Positions 27,071 through 37,259 are shown, numbered from the stretch's first letter. The stretch: DNA of 64,000 nt from Alphaproteobacteria bacterium (GCA_016124385.1 WGNU01000006.1:372001-436000), one strand, 5' to 3'. Made by a program: numbers and translations. The notes: generated from the sequence alone by a model not told the origin.

Positions 27071-28714
27071 CTAGAGTCCGACCGGCTTCATGCCATCGAA
27101 CTGCACGCGCGGGCCGAGATTCTGGATGAGGCTCTCGACATCGACATTCGGCGTCGAATCCTGGCCCGAGCCCGGCGCCGCGTCGCGCAATTGCCCGAGG
27201 TCGAAATCCATCCGCTTGTCGTAAGTGCGGTCGATCTGATTGCGCAGGCGCTGCTCGGCCTCGTACCAGCGGCGCTTCGAGCCGCCGTCGTCGCAGCTTT
27301 CCAGCTCATCCTCGTCGGTCGCGCCCCAGCGGCGCTCGATGCAGTGATAGGGATCGAACGACAGCTTGAAGAGGCGCTGCTGCATGATCTCCTTGAAGGT
27401 CATGGTCACGGGCTGACCGTCCGTGTTGCGATAAACGATGCGGCAGCGCTCGTTCTCACGGTTGAAGGTCTCGATCAGCTCTTCCTTCAGCGTGACGCCG
27501 TCATAGGAAAGTCGCGGGTCGCGCTTCACGTACATGTCGAGCAGATGCTTCATGTTGACGTAGAGTTCGGCGAAGCGGGTCTTCAGGCGCGCGTCGCGCG
27601 AGGGCGTGGAGTAAATCTCCCACTCCATCATCGCGGTGCCGTAGATGTTGTCCGGCAGGCGGCTCGGCTGATCCTTGCGATGGATGCCCGCGCCGATCGC
27701 CATGTCGACGGCCTGGACGCGATCCTCGAGGTCGCCGCAGATCGAGCGCATCGAGGCAGAAAGCTCATAAACCGGGTTGTAGACCTGATTGCCGTCCGCG
27801 AGCCTGAGGCGAACGAACTCGAAGTAGCTGACTTCGACGCCGTCGTTGATGAATTTGCCGTCCTTCCAATTGCCGGACGCGTCCGGCGCGTTGCCGACAT
27901 ATTGCTCGGTCGAGAAATCCGCGATCTGTTCGTTGGAGGCAAAGACCAGCTTGCCGCCGCGCAGCACGCCGTCCGCGCCTTTCGAGGCGCCGACGAGTTC
28001 GATCGGGCGCCAGTTCTTGAAGCCTGAGCCGAGCGCTGGATCGTCGCGCGCGAATTGCGCGCCGAAGACCGAGCGCGTAAGCGTCCGGTCGGGGTGGGAA
28101 TCCATGTAGTGGACGCGCCCATCTTCGGTCACCTTGAAGACCATCACAACGTGGCCGTTGATGTCGTAGATGACAGTCCCGGCGCGGATCGCGCCCTTCT
28201 CAATCTTGGGCGAATAGAAGTCCGAGACCGAGGCGCCGCGATCATAGGTGTGGGCGACGCGGAAGGTGGCCGAAGAGATCTGGTTCACGATGCCGTTGAG
28301 AATGCCCACGACATTGGCGCCGGTATAAAGGTTCTGGCGCGCGACCGGCTTGTTCCCCGAACGGTTGAAGCGGATGTCGCCGCCCTTGGCGAGCGGGCTC
28401 ACCGCCGCCGCGTAGGAGAACGGCAGGCCCTTCTTCCAGGCGAAATAGGCGCGCAGCTGGTAGGGTAGATCCGCGCAATCGCCGTCGATCCGCAGGCCGC
28501 GCGGGTCGGTGTCACGATAGGGGTTGGACGAGCTCTGGAAGCACTCGACGGTCGTCTCGCAGTTGGACTCGCCGATCGCCTGGACGAACTGGGAGAACTC
28601 CTCCTCGTGCTCGGGCAGCCAGCGTTCGTGGCGGATCTGATAAGTGATCGCCGCATCGGCCGCCTGCGCCGAGATCACCAGAAATACCACTGTCAGCCAT
28701 GCACGGATCGCCAT
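27071..28714 (-). CDS. Secreted protein of unknown function, possible cysteine peptidase
   Basis: 547 residues with a signal peptide (1-21). No family was recognised with certainty. Residues 75-100 read IDGDCADLPYQLRAYFAWKK, with Cys80 at the start of a helix as in papain-like and transglutaminase-like folds; about 100 residues on come His188 in INGHVVMVF and Asp205 in YMDSHPD, together a plausible Cys-His-Asp triad. The C-terminal 300 residues have scattered cysteines (SICGDLED, ERCRIVY, YHCIER, ESCDDGG) that may form disulfides, and no repeats. It would act in the periplasm or outside the cell. The next gene also encodes a secreted protein and overlaps no other unit. Function is unknown; the peptidase idea is inference. 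Confidence 0.6.
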   Translation of the reverse strand: MAIRAWLTVVFLVISAQAADAAITYQIRHERWLPEHEEEFSQFVQAIGESNCETTVECFQSSSNPYRDTDPRGLRIDGDCADLPYQLRAYFAWKKGLPFSYAAAVSPLAKGGDIRFNRSGNKPVARQNLYTGANVVGILNGIVNQISSATFRVAHTYDRGASVSDFYSPKIEKGAIRAGTVIYDINGHVVMVFKVTEDGRVHYMDSHPDRTLTRSVFGAQFARDDPALGSGFKNWRPIELVGASKGADGVLRGGKLVFASNEQIADFSTEQYVGNAPDASGNWKDGKFINDGVEVSYFEFVRLRLADGNQVYNPVYELSASMRSICGDLEDRVQAVDMAIGAGIHRKDQPSRLPDNIYGTAMMEWEIYSTPSRDARLKTRFAELYVNMKHLLDMYVKRDPRLSYDGVTLKEELIETFNRENERCRIVYRNTDGQPVTMTFKEIMQQRLFKLSFDPYHCIERRWGATDEDELESCDDGGSKRRWYEAEQRLRNQIDRTYDKRMDFDLGQLRDAAPGSGQDSTPNVDVESLIQNLGPRVQFDGMKPVGL

Positions 28715-28765
28715 CGAGCCCCCCTTTGCGCGAGGGGTCAGCCTCCCCGAGGGGCTTACGCGGAG

Positions 28766-29212
28766 TCAAGGCGTGGCGGGTGATCCGCCGAGGATGGACG
28801 CGCGAGTGTTGCAGGCTGCAACGACGTCCGCGCGGCCCAGGCCCGCGACCGGCTGGCCGTCCAAGGTCGTGACCGCGCCCGTCGCCAGGTCGAGCGCCAG
28901 CGTCAGGATCGGCGTTTCGGTCCTAAACGTGCCGCGGCGCTCGATCGGCGCCTCGATGCCGATGAAGACGACGGGCGGCACGCCCGATACGCCGCCCAAA
29001 TCGGCCGGGGCGACCATTCGGCCGTCCGCGGTGATCCCCGGCTGATAGGTCGGCGCGTTCGCCGCGTCGTAGACCGCGAGCGTGCGACAGGTCTCCTCAT
29101 CGACCACCAGCCCGCCCGGCGGCTGATCGGCCCGGGCCGGAGCCGCGCTCGCCAGCGCGCAAAAGACGACCGCCGCCCGCAGTACCCGTCCAGATTGTAA
29201 ATTTACGCTCAC
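28766..29212 (-). CDS. Small secreted protein of unknown function
   Basis: 148 residues. A signal peptide ends at about Ala28 (APARA before Asp29). The mature protein has two cysteines (Cys42 and one near residue 134, AACNT) that could pair, and beta-rich, Gly/Pro-rich sequence. No family was recognised. It is transcribed just ahead of the 547-residue secreted protein, 51 bases apart, so the two are likely co-expressed. Confidence 0.6.
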   Translation of the reverse strand: MSVNLQSGRVLRAAVVFCALASAAPARADQPPGGLVVDEETCRTLAVYDAANAPTYQPGITADGRMVAPADLGGVSGVPPVVFIGIEAPIERRGTFRTETPILTLALDLATGAVTTLDGQPVAGLGRADVVAACNTRASILGGSPATP

Positions 29213-29279
29213 CGGCGCGTTCCTCGAGGGAAAGTTGGTCGAAATTTACGCATTTTGCCGTTTTCGCGACGTTAATGCG

Positions 29280-29303
29280 TGACAACGCGCTTTGATTTTG
29301 TCA
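29280..29303. promoter_or_regulatory. Inverted repeat between divergent transcripts
   Basis: TGACAA (29280-29285) and TTGTCA (29298-29303) form a dyad with a 12-base centre in an AT-rich island between the secreted-protein gene (leftward) and the small RNA (rightward). GTGACA and CATTAA within it could be the -35 and -10 of the RNA. A regulator site is possible; nothing shows which protein binds. Confidence 0.35.
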
Positions 29304-29312
29304 TTAAATTTC

Positions 29313-29425
29313 CATCGAGAAAGAGGCCGCACATAGCGGCCCGAGTTTGGGGAGGATAAGCCGCCGGACACGACCCCGTCTGGTGGTTCTAGAGGCAGGG
29401 CCCATGGTCCTGCCTTTTTTGTTTT
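29313..29425 (+). ncRNA. Predicted structured small RNA of unknown family
   Basis: Three consecutive hairpins: GGCCGC-5-GCGGCC (29325-29341); a 9-bp stem CCGCCGGAC with GTCTGGTGG (29361-29386) whose pairing needs two G-U pairs on the plus strand; and a terminator. The G-U pairs become A-C mismatches on the other strand, which supports plus-strand transcription. No protein frame fits. The 5' end is a guess from the AT-rich island upstream. I could not match it to a known Rfam family from memory. Confidence 0.6.
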
Positions 29426-29428
29426 TTT
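29393..29428 (+). terminator. Rho-independent terminator of the small RNA
   Basis: AGGCAGG pairs with CCTGCCT around a 9-base loop that can extend the stem, followed directly by six T, a G and seven more T. This is the clearest intrinsic terminator in the window. Confidence 0.85.
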
Positions 29429-29462
29429 GGCGATCCCGGCGGTTCGGCGTGCTTTCGCGGCG

Positions 29463-29738
29463 CTAGAGCGGCCCTGCGATGAACTCCGCCCACTCATCGA
29501 TCGAGACCAGCCCGCCCTCGACGACCCCATAGAGCACCGCCCAAACTACCGTCGCGATGACCGTCGCCCAGAGCGCCTTGCGGCCGAGATTGGGCGCGAT
29601 GGGCGCGGCGGGATCCGTGCCCTCGACGATATCGCCCTCCTCGCCCTGCGCGCGCACGCCGACCGACAGGCTCGGGATGAAGGCGAGCCACCAGGCGATG
29701 ATGAAGACGATGACGCTGCCGCCGATGCCCATGCGCAT
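29463..29738 (-). CDS. DUF1467-family small membrane protein
   Basis: 91 residues with two membrane segments (about 7-27 and 56-78) separated by an acidic, Ala/Pro-rich loop. The N-terminal GIGGSVIVFIIAWWLAFIPSL is typical of DUF1467, a small alphaproteobacterial family often found beside RNase J. Function is unknown. It follows rnj by 32 bases on the same strand. Confidence 0.8.
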   Translation of the reverse strand: MRMGIGGSVIVFIIAWWLAFIPSLSVGVRAQGEEGDIVEGTDPAAPIAPNLGRKALWATVIATVVWAVLYGVVEGGLVSIDEWAEFIAGPL

Positions 29739-29770
29739 TCTCCCGCTGCGGTCTTTTTCCGACTCTGCGC

Positions 29771-31426
29771 TCAGATATAGACGATCTGGACGCGCGTGAC
29801 CGGGCGCTTGCCCCAGAGGTCTTTCGCCGCGCGGCGAATGGCGCGCCGCACGGCCTCGCTCGCGCCGGCCTCGTCCTCGCGCTGGCGCTGCGTCAGGTTC
29901 TCCGCCGCCTCGGCCGCGGCATCGATGAGATCCTCCATGATCTCAGCGGGCACGCCCTCGCATTGAAGGACGGGATCGACCGCCCAACGCCCGCGCTTGT
30001 CGAGCACGAGCGTGGCGGCGACGACGCCGCCGAAGGCCAGGCCCCGGCGCGCGCGCAGCACCGCCTCGCCATCCTCAAGCACCAAATCACCATCGACATA
30101 GAGCCGGCCGGCCGGCGCTTCGTCGATGATCCGCGCGCGGCCAGGGGCCAGGCGCACCATGTCGCCGTTCCGCGCGATCACCGTCTCTTTCACCTGCATG
30201 TCGCGGGCAAGCTGGGCGTGGGATTGGAGATGCCGCGTTTCGCCATGCACCGGAATCGCGATCTGCGGGCGCACCCATTGATACATCTTCGACAGCTCGT
30301 CGCGGCAAGGATGGCCCGAGACGTGGACGAAATGGTCGCGCTCGGTCAGCACTTCGACACCCTTTTCAGCGAGCGCGTTCTGAACGGCGAAGATCGCGCG
30401 ATCATTCCCGGGAATGACACGCGAGGAATAGATGACGGCATCGCCCGCCTCGAGCGTCACCTCAGGGTGATCGCCCTGCGCGATCCGCGAGAGCGCGGCC
30501 GCGCCCTCGCCCTGGCTGCCGGTGCAGAGATAGAGCACCTTGTCGCGCGGCAGGAAGCGCGCATCGGCGGCCGCGATCGGCTCCGGCACGCCGCGCAACA
30601 TGCCGGTCTCGCGCGCGGCCGCGACGATCTTGAACATCGAGCGGCCGACAAGCGCGACCTCTCGCCCATGGGCCTTGGCGGCGAGCATCACGGTTTCGAG
30701 ACGCGCGACGTTGGAGGCAAAGGACGTGACGGCGACGCGGTTCTTCAGTGTGCCGATCAATTCGGTGAGGCTTTCGCGGACCGCGCCTTCCGAGCCCGAA
30801 TGGCCGGGGACGAGCGCGTTCGTCGAATCGCAGACGATCGCGAGCACGCCCTCATCGCCGAGCGCGCGGAGCGCGGCCTCGTCCGTCGCCTCGCCGATCA
30901 GGGGATCGGGGTCGATCTTCCAATCGCCCGTGTGGAGCACGGTGCCGAGCGGTGTCTTCACCGCGACGGCGTTGGGCTCGGGGATCGAATGCGTGATCGT
31001 GATGAGTTCGAGGTCGAACGGCCCGAGCGAGAGCGTGCCGCCGAGCGGCAAGATGTTCAGCGTCACGTCATCGAGAAGATCGGCTTCCTCGAGCTTGGAG
31101 CGCAACAGCGCGCCCGTGAAGGGCGTCGTCCAAATGGGGCAGCGCAGTTCCGGCCAGAGATGGGCGACCGCGCCGATGTGATCCTCGTGGCCGTGCGTCA
31201 GCACCATGCCGAGCAGGTTCTTGCGGCGCGCAACAATGAATTGCGGATCGGGCAGCACGAGATCGATGCCGGGCGTATCGTCCTCGCGCCCGAAAGTGAC
31301 GCCGCAATCAAGGATGATCCATTGGCGCTTTCCCGGCTCGCCATAGCCGTAAAGGGTGAGGTTCATGCCGATCTCGCCGGAGCCGCCCAGCGGCAGGAAC
31401 ACGAAATCGGGGCCAGCCTCACTCAT
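29771..31426 (-). CDS. rnj: Ribonuclease J
   Basis: 551 residues. A metallo-beta-lactamase/beta-CASP nuclease with endo- and 5'-exoribonuclease activity in RNA processing and decay. The zinc motif HGHEDHIG is at 78-85; HTGDWKID, CDSTNA and the beta-CASP SSRVIPGND and HVSGHPCRDE motifs are intact. It lies between birA and a DUF1467 gene, a common alphaproteobacterial order. Confidence 0.94.
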   Translation of the reverse strand: MSEAGPDFVFLPLGGSGEIGMNLTLYGYGEPGKRQWIILDCGVTFGREDDTPGIDLVLPDPQFIVARRKNLLGMVLTHGHEDHIGAVAHLWPELRCPIWTTPFTGALLRSKLEEADLLDDVTLNILPLGGTLSLGPFDLELITITHSIPEPNAVAVKTPLGTVLHTGDWKIDPDPLIGEATDEAALRALGDEGVLAIVCDSTNALVPGHSGSEGAVRESLTELIGTLKNRVAVTSFASNVARLETVMLAAKAHGREVALVGRSMFKIVAAARETGMLRGVPEPIAAADARFLPRDKVLYLCTGSQGEGAAALSRIAQGDHPEVTLEAGDAVIYSSRVIPGNDRAIFAVQNALAEKGVEVLTERDHFVHVSGHPCRDELSKMYQWVRPQIAIPVHGETRHLQSHAQLARDMQVKETVIARNGDMVRLAPGRARIIDEAPAGRLYVDGDLVLEDGEAVLRARRGLAFGGVVAATLVLDKRGRWAVDPVLQCEGVPAEIMEDLIDAAAEAAENLTQRQREDEAGASEAVRRAIRRAAKDLWGKRPVTRVQIVYI

Positions 31427-31496
31427 CGCGCGGGCCGCCTCACCTCGGCGCGGCCCGGCGCGCCTCTTCCATCCCTCACGCGCAGCATCCTTCTCA

Positions 31497-32246
31497 TCAG
31501 CCCCAGAATACCTCGCCCGCGGCGATCGGCTTCGTCAAGCCGCCCTCCCCTTCGAGCAGCAGCGCGCCGGAGGGATCGAGCCCCATAAACCGTCCGCGCA
31601 GCGTTTCCGCCGGCAGGCGCACTTCGATTGCCTCGCCCACGCCCTTGGCGCGCGCGAGCCAGGCGTCGCGGATCGGCGCGAAGCCCTCGCGCAGCCAGAG
31701 ATCCGACCAGCGCTCGAACGCGCCCGCGAGGATCTCGAGCGCTTCTTTGGGTTCGGGCGCGGTGCCGCCGTCCGCCGCGATGGTGGTCGCAGGATAGGGC
31801 GTGCCCTCCGGCGCCCAGCGCAGATTGACGCCGATGCCGATCGCGATCCAGGCGAGGCGATCGCCGCCCGGTTCGGCAGCAGATTCGAGGAGAATGCCCG
31901 AAACCTTCGCGCCCGCGATGAGAACATCGTTCGGCCATTTGAGCTGCACCGCGCCAGCACCGCATTCTGCAACGAGATCGGCGACGCTGAGCGCGGCGAC
32001 GAAGGAGAGCGTGCCCGCCTGCTGCAAGGTGACGGCCGGGCGCCAGAGCAGCGTCGTCATCAGATTGCCGGTCGGAGAATCCCACGTGCGCCCGCGCCGT
32101 CCGCGACCGGCGGTCTGGCGATGCGCGAGCAGCCAGAGGGGACCCGGCTCGCCCGCCTCTGCGCGGCGCCGCGCCTCCTCATTGGTCGAATCGATCGTCT
32201 CGAAGATCTCGCAGCGCCAGCCGTTCGAGAGGCGATCACCCGTCAA
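31497..32246 (-). CDS. birA: Biotin--[acetyl-CoA-carboxylase] ligase
   Basis: 249 residues, the catalytic type without the N-terminal DNA-binding domain, so it is an enzyme and not a repressor. The biotinyl-AMP loop GRGRRGRTW (about 48-56) and KWPNDVL (about 104-110) are diagnostic. It biotinylates carboxylases. The start appears to be TTG at 32246, overlapping the nuoN stop as TTGA; there is no later ATG before the conserved domain. The gene follows nuoN, as often in alphaproteobacteria. Confidence 0.9.
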   Translation of the reverse strand: MTGDRLSNGWRCEIFETIDSTNEEARRRAEAGEPGPLWLLAHRQTAGRGRRGRTWDSPTGNLMTTLLWRPAVTLQQAGTLSFVAALSVADLVAECGAGAVQLKWPNDVLIAGAKVSGILLESAAEPGGDRLAWIAIGIGVNLRWAPEGTPYPATTIAADGGTAPEPKEALEILAGAFERWSDLWLREGFAPIRDAWLARAKGVGEAIEVRLPAETLRGRFMGLDPSGALLLEGEGGLTKPIAAGEVFWG

Positions 32247-33685
32247 TTGACGAGCGCCCTCGCGGCTAAACCGGCCGCCGGAATGATCGAGGAGGCAAGC
32301 ACGACGAAGAACACGTTGAAGGCGGCCGTGCCGGCGAGGATCAGCCGGAGCTCGGACGGCATCGGCTGTTCGAACGCGCCCGCCGGCTCGCCGTTATAGA
32401 TGATGAGCACGATGCGGATGTAATAATAGGCGCCGACCACGGTCGTCAGGATACCGATGATCGCGAGCGGCCAGAGCCCTGCCTCGACCGCCGCCATATA
32501 GACGTAGAACTTGCCGAAGAATCCCGCGAGCGGGGGGATGCCGGCGAGCGAGAACATCAAGATCAAGAGCGAGAGCGCGAGCAGCGGCTGTGTGCGGGCC
32601 AGCCCTGAGAGATCGTTGATCGATTCGACCCGCCCTTCCGGGCGGCGCATGGCGAGGATGCAGACGAACGTGCCGACCGTCATCGCGAGGTAGATCGCGA
32701 GATAAATGAGCACACCCTCGACGCCCTTGGCGGTTCCCGGCGCCAAGCCCACCAGCATGTGGCCGACATTGGCGATCGAGGAATAGGCCATCAGCCGCTT
32801 GATGTTGGTCTGGCCGATTGCGGCGAAGGCGCCGAGCGCCATCGAGGCGATCGAGACGAAGATGATGACCTGCTGCCACTGCGTCGTGACGGCGGGAAAC
32901 GCCTCCAGCAGCACGCGGAGCAGCAGCGCCATCGCGGCGAGCTTGGGCGCGGCGGCGAAGAAGGCGGTGACGGGCGTGGGCGAGCCCTCATAGACGTCGG
33001 GCGTCCACATATGGAACGGCACAGCCGAGACCTTGAAGACGAGGCCCGCCATCATGAAGACGAGGCCGATGATGAGGCCGATGGAGGCGCCATCGCTCGC
33101 GAGCACGGCGGCGATGCCGCCAAATTCCGTCGCGCCCGTGAAGCCATAGACGAGCGATCCGCCATAGAGCAGCAGGCCGGAGGAAAGCGAGCCGAGGACG
33201 AAATACTTAAGGCCCGCCTCGCTCGAGCGCGCGGAATCGCGGTGGAAGGCGGCGAGCACGTAGAGCGCGAGGCTCTGCAATTCCAGCGCGACATAGAGCG
33301 AAATCAGGTCGTTCGCGACGATCATCAAGCTCATGCCGAGCGTCGCGAACAGCACGAGCAGCGGAAATTCGAAGCGCTCGATCCGCTCCTCGCGCAGGAA
33401 GCGCGCGGACATGAGGATCGAGAGCGCGGCACCGGCCAGCACCAGCACCTTCATGAAATCGGTAAAGGCATCGATCCGCACGAGACCATGGAAGGCGAGC
33501 CCGCCGGTGCCCGGCTGGAAGACGACGATCACGCCGGCAATGAGGATCGCCAGCACCGCGAGTGCCGAAATCTCCATCGTGCTGCGGTCGCCGCGAAAGG
33601 CGCCGTACATCATCAAGACGAGGATGCTACCGGCGAGCACCAGCTCGGGCATGAGGACGGCCAGATCCTGGACGAGATTCTCCAT
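32243..33685 (-). CDS. nuoN: NADH-quinone oxidoreductase subunit N
   Basis: 480 residues, about 14 membrane helices, an antiporter-like proton channel of complex I. The conserved region SAVPFHMWTPDVYEGSPTPV with its catalytic charged residues lies near the middle. It is the last nuo gene; its stop overlaps the birA start. Confidence 0.95.
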   Translation of the reverse strand: MENLVQDLAVLMPELVLAGSILVLMMYGAFRGDRSTMEISALAVLAILIAGVIVVFQPGTGGLAFHGLVRIDAFTDFMKVLVLAGAALSILMSARFLREERIERFEFPLLVLFATLGMSLMIVANDLISLYVALELQSLALYVLAAFHRDSARSSEAGLKYFVLGSLSSGLLLYGGSLVYGFTGATEFGGIAAVLASDGASIGLIIGLVFMMAGLVFKVSAVPFHMWTPDVYEGSPTPVTAFFAAAPKLAAMALLLRVLLEAFPAVTTQWQQVIIFVSIASMALGAFAAIGQTNIKRLMAYSSIANVGHMLVGLAPGTAKGVEGVLIYLAIYLAMTVGTFVCILAMRRPEGRVESINDLSGLARTQPLLALSLLILMFSLAGIPPLAGFFGKFYVYMAAVEAGLWPLAIIGILTTVVGAYYYIRIVLIIYNGEPAGAFEQPMPSELRLILAGTAAFNVFFVVLASSIIPAAGLAARALVN

Positions 33686-33693
33686 GGCGAGAG

Positions 33694-35205
33694 CTAGTTC
33701 CCTCCGGCGCCGAGCGTGGCGGTGGTGGCCAGCGCGGCCGCATGATCGTGGATCAGGTTATTGACCGCAGCGCCCGTCACCTCGAGCACGGGGGCGGGAT
33801 AGAAGCCCATCGCGACCGTTAGAACCAAGAGCGGCAGCAGCACCGCGATCTCGCGCGGGTTCAGATCCATGATCGACTGGAGATCGGGCTTGTCGAGCGT
33901 GCCGAAGATCACGCGGCGATAGAGGGTCAGCGCATAGGTGGCCGACAGAATGACGCCCGTCGTCGCGAATATCGCGACGAACGTGTTCACCTGGAAGGCG
34001 GCGAGCAGCGTGAGGAACTCGCCGACGAAGCCTGAGGTGCCCGGCAAGCCGACATTCGCCATCGTGAAGACCATGAAGGCGGCGGCATAGAGCGGCATGC
34101 GCTTGGCAAGCCCGCCATAGGCCGCGATCTCGCGCGTGTGCATGCGGTCATAGATGACGCCGACGCACAGGAACAGCGCGCCCGAGACGAGGCCGTGGGA
34201 GATCATCTGCACGATCGCGCCGTCAATGCCCTGGCGCGTGACCGTGAAGATGCCCATCGTCACGAAACCCATATGGGCGACGGAGGAATAGGCGATGAGC
34301 TTCTTGATGTCTTCCTGCGCGAGCGCGACGAGCGACGTGTAGATGATCGCGACGATCGATAAGGAATAGACAAGCGGCGCGAAATCGACCGAGGCGAGCG
34401 GGAACATCGGGATCGAGAAGCGCAGGAACCCGTAGCCGCCCATCTTCAAGAGAATGCCGGCCAGGATGACCGAGCCCGCGGTCGGCGCCTCCACATGCGC
34501 GTCGGGCAGCCAGGTGTGGACCGGCCACATCGGCATCTTCACTGCGAAGGAGGCAAAGAACGCGAGCCAGAGCCAGGTCTGCATCTCAGGCGGGAAGCGG
34601 TGGTCGAGCAGCGCGCGGATGTCGGTCGTGCCCGCATCGACATACATCGCGAGGATCGCGAGCAGCATCAGCACGGAGCCGAGCAGCGTATAGAGGAAGA
34701 ATTTGTAGGTCGCGTAGACCCGACGCTTGCCACCCCACACGCCGATGATGATGAACATCGGGATGAGGCCGCCCTCGAAGAACAGATAGAAGAGGACGAG
34801 GTCGAGCGCGCAGAAGACGCCGATCATCAGCGTCTCGAGCACGAGGAAGGCGATCATGTAGTCCTTCACGCGCTCGGTGATCGATTCCCAGCTGGCGAGA
34901 ATGCAGGCCGGCATCAGCAGCGCGGTCAAGACGACGAAGAGGATCGAGATGCCGTCGACGCCCATGCGGTAGTCGATATTGCCGCCCAGCCACCCGACAT
35001 CCTCCACGAACTGGAAATCGGGATTGGCGGGGTCGAACAGCGACCAGAGATAGAGCGCGAGGCAGAGATTGATGACCGTCGTATAAAGGGCGACCAGCCG
35101 CGCGTTGCGGTTGGCGACCTCGGTCTCCTGCTGGATGAACGCAATGAAGAGCGCGCCGGCCAGCGGCAGGAAGGTGACGAGCGTCAGGATCGGCCAATCG
35201 GTCAC
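33694..35205 (-). CDS. nuoM: NADH-quinone oxidoreductase subunit M
   Basis: 503 residues, 14 membrane helices, antiporter-like channel of complex I. The motif [20 protein letters not shown] carries the conserved lysine and histidine. The start at 35205 overlaps the nuoL stop as ATGA. Followed by nuoN after eight bases. Confidence 0.96.
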   Translation of the reverse strand: MTDWPILTLVTFLPLAGALFIAFIQQETEVANRNARLVALYTTVINLCLALYLWSLFDPANPDFQFVEDVGWLGGNIDYRMGVDGISILFVVLTALLMPACILASWESITERVKDYMIAFLVLETLMIGVFCALDLVLFYLFFEGGLIPMFIIIGVWGGKRRVYATYKFFLYTLLGSVLMLLAILAMYVDAGTTDIRALLDHRFPPEMQTWLWLAFFASFAVKMPMWPVHTWLPDAHVEAPTAGSVILAGILLKMGGYGFLRFSIPMFPLASVDFAPLVYSLSIVAIIYTSLVALAQEDIKKLIAYSSVAHMGFVTMGIFTVTRQGIDGAIVQMISHGLVSGALFLCVGVIYDRMHTREIAAYGGLAKRMPLYAAAFMVFTMANVGLPGTSGFVGEFLTLLAAFQVNTFVAIFATTGVILSATYALTLYRRVIFGTLDKPDLQSIMDLNPREIAVLLPLLVLTVAMGFYPAPVLEVTGAAVNNLIHDHAAALATTATLGAGGN

Positions 35206-37259
35206 GGCGTCACCCCGCTCGTCGCCATGAAATAGGTGACGATCGCGGCGATGCCGATCAGCATCGCGAACGCGTAGTGGTAGATGAAGCCCGATTGCAG
35301 CTGCACGACGCGGCGCGTCACGTCGATCACGCGCGCGGCGACGCCATCAGGCCCCAGGCCGTCGATGATCGCGCCGTCCCCGCCCTTCCAAAGAAGCCGG
35401 CCCAGCCATTTCGCGGGCCGTACGAAGATGAGGTCGTAGAGCTCGTCGAAATACCATTTGTTGTAGAGGAACGTGTAGAGCGGTCCCTTGCGCGCGGCGA
35501 GCTGTGGCGGCCAGGCCGGATGGCGGATGTAGAAATACCAGGCGATCGCGAGGCCGAGCAGCATCGCGGCGAAGGGCGAGAGCTTCACCCAGTCCGGCAC
35601 GTGATGGGCCGCCTCGAGAATGCCGCCGCCATGGGCCGCGCCCTTCTCCGGCGCTTCGGGCGCCGCTTCGGTCGCGGCATGGCCCGCCGGCGCCGCGTGT
35701 TCCGCGGGCGCGGCGTGCTCGCCGGTGTGGGCGGACGCGACATAGATCGAGCCGTTCCAGAATTCCGCACGCTCATCGCCGACGAAAAGATTCACGAAGA
35801 GCCCGCCAGCGAAGATCGCGCCCACCGCCAGCGCCATCAGCGGCACGGTCATGACGCTGGGCGGTTCGTGCACGTGGCTGATCGTCTCTTCATCCGCCCG
35901 GTGGGGCCCGTGGAACGCCATGAACATCAGCCGCCAGGAATAGAACGAGGTCATCACGGCGGCCGCGACGCCTGCGATGAAGGCATACATGCCGTGCTCG
36001 GACCCCGATGCGTAGGCCGCCTCGATGATGACGTCCTTCGAATAGAAGCCTGCCGTGCCAATGCCGAGGAAAGGAATGCCAAGGCCCGTCAGCGCGAAGG
36101 TTCCGGCCAGCATCATCGCCCAGGTGAGCGGGATGAGGCGGAAGAGCCCGCCCATTTTGCGCAAATCCTGCTCGTGGTGCATCGCGTGGATGACCGAGCC
36201 CGCACCCAGGAACAGCAGCGCCTTGAAGAAGGCATGCGTGAAGAGGTGGAACATCGCGGCCTCGTAGGCCGAGAGCCCAGCCGCGAAGAACATGTAGCCG
36301 AGCTGCGAACACGTCGAATAGGCAATGACGCGCTTGATGTCGTTCTGGAAGAGCCCGACGGTCGCGGCGAAAAAGGCGGTGGAGGCGCCGACGATCGTCA
36401 CCACCATCAAGGCGCTCGGCGCGAATTCGAAGAGCGGCGAGCAGCGGCAGACGAGGAAGACGCCGGCCGTCACCATGGTCGCGGCATGGATAAGGGCGGA
36501 GACGGGCGTCGGGCCTTCCATCGCGTCCGGCAGCCAGGTGTGAAGGCCCAATTGGGCCGACTTGCCGCACGCGCCCATGAAGAGCAGCAGGCAGATGGTC
36601 GTCAGGATGTCGACGCGATAGCCGAGGAAATCGAAGCTCTGCCCGGCCGCCTCGGGCGCTGCGGCGAAGACCGTGTCGAACGAGATCGAGCCGAACGCGA
36701 AATAGACGCCCATGATGCCGAGCGCGAAGCCGAAATCGCCGACGCGGTTGACGACGAACGCCTTGATCGCGGCGGCGTTCGCCGAGGGCTTCTCGTACCA
36801 GAAACCGATCAGGAGATAGGAGGCGAGGCCCACGCCCTCCCAGCCAAAGAACAGCTGGAGGAAATTGTCCGCCGTCACCAGCATCAGCATCGCGAAGGTG
36901 AAAAGCGAGAGATAGGCGAAGAAGCGCGGACGGGCCGGATCTTCGTGCATATAGCCGATCGAATACATGTGAACGAGCGCGGAGACGCCGTTGACAACCA
37001 CGAGCATGACGGCCGTCAGCGTGTCGAAGCGTAGCGTCCAGTTCGCCTGGAAGGAGCCCGACTGGATCCAGGGGAGAACCTCGACCGTCACCACTTCGCC
37101 GCCCAGCGCGATGCGCGAGAAAGCCACGATCGAGAGGCCCAGCGCCATGAACATGAAGCCGGTCGTGAGCACCTCGGCGCCGCGCGCGCCGATATAGCGG
37201 CCGCCGAGGCCGGCAATCAGCGCCCCCAGCGCGGGAAGGAAGACAATCGCGGATAGCAT
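35202..37259 (-). CDS. nuoL: NADH-quinone oxidoreductase subunit L
   Basis: 685 residues, 16 membrane helices with the long lateral helix, outermost antiporter-like subunit of complex [21 protein letters not shown] is the conserved channel motif. Residues about 509-543 form an unusual low-complexity insert rich in Ala, His, Glu and Pro (repeats of EHAAPA) in a loop before the lateral helix. Followed by nuoM with an ATGA overlap. Confidence 0.95.
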   Translation of the reverse strand: MLSAIVFLPALGALIAGLGGRYIGARGAEVLTTGFMFMALGLSIVAFSRIALGGEVVTVEVLPWIQSGSFQANWTLRFDTLTAVMLVVVNGVSALVHMYSIGYMHEDPARPRFFAYLSLFTFAMLMLVTADNFLQLFFGWEGVGLASYLLIGFWYEKPSANAAAIKAFVVNRVGDFGFALGIMGVYFAFGSISFDTVFAAAPEAAGQSFDFLGYRVDILTTICLLLFMGACGKSAQLGLHTWLPDAMEGPTPVSALIHAATMVTAGVFLVCRCSPLFEFAPSALMVVTIVGASTAFFAATVGLFQNDIKRVIAYSTCSQLGYMFFAAGLSAYEAAMFHLFTHAFFKALLFLGAGSVIHAMHHEQDLRKMGGLFRLIPLTWAMMLAGTFALTGLGIPFLGIGTAGFYSKDVIIEAAYASGSEHGMYAFIAGVAAAVMTSFYSWRLMFMAFHGPHRADEETISHVHEPPSVMTVPLMALAVGAIFAGGLFVNLFVGDERAEFWNGSIYVASAHTGEHAAPAEHAAPAGHAATEAAPEAPEKGAAHGGGILEAAHHVPDWVKLSPFAAMLLGLAIAWYFYIRHPAWPPQLAARKGPLYTFLYNKWYFDELYDLIFVRPAKWLGRLLWKGGDGAIIDGLGPDGVAARVIDVTRRVVQLQSGFIYHYAFAMLIGIAAIVTYFMATSGVTP

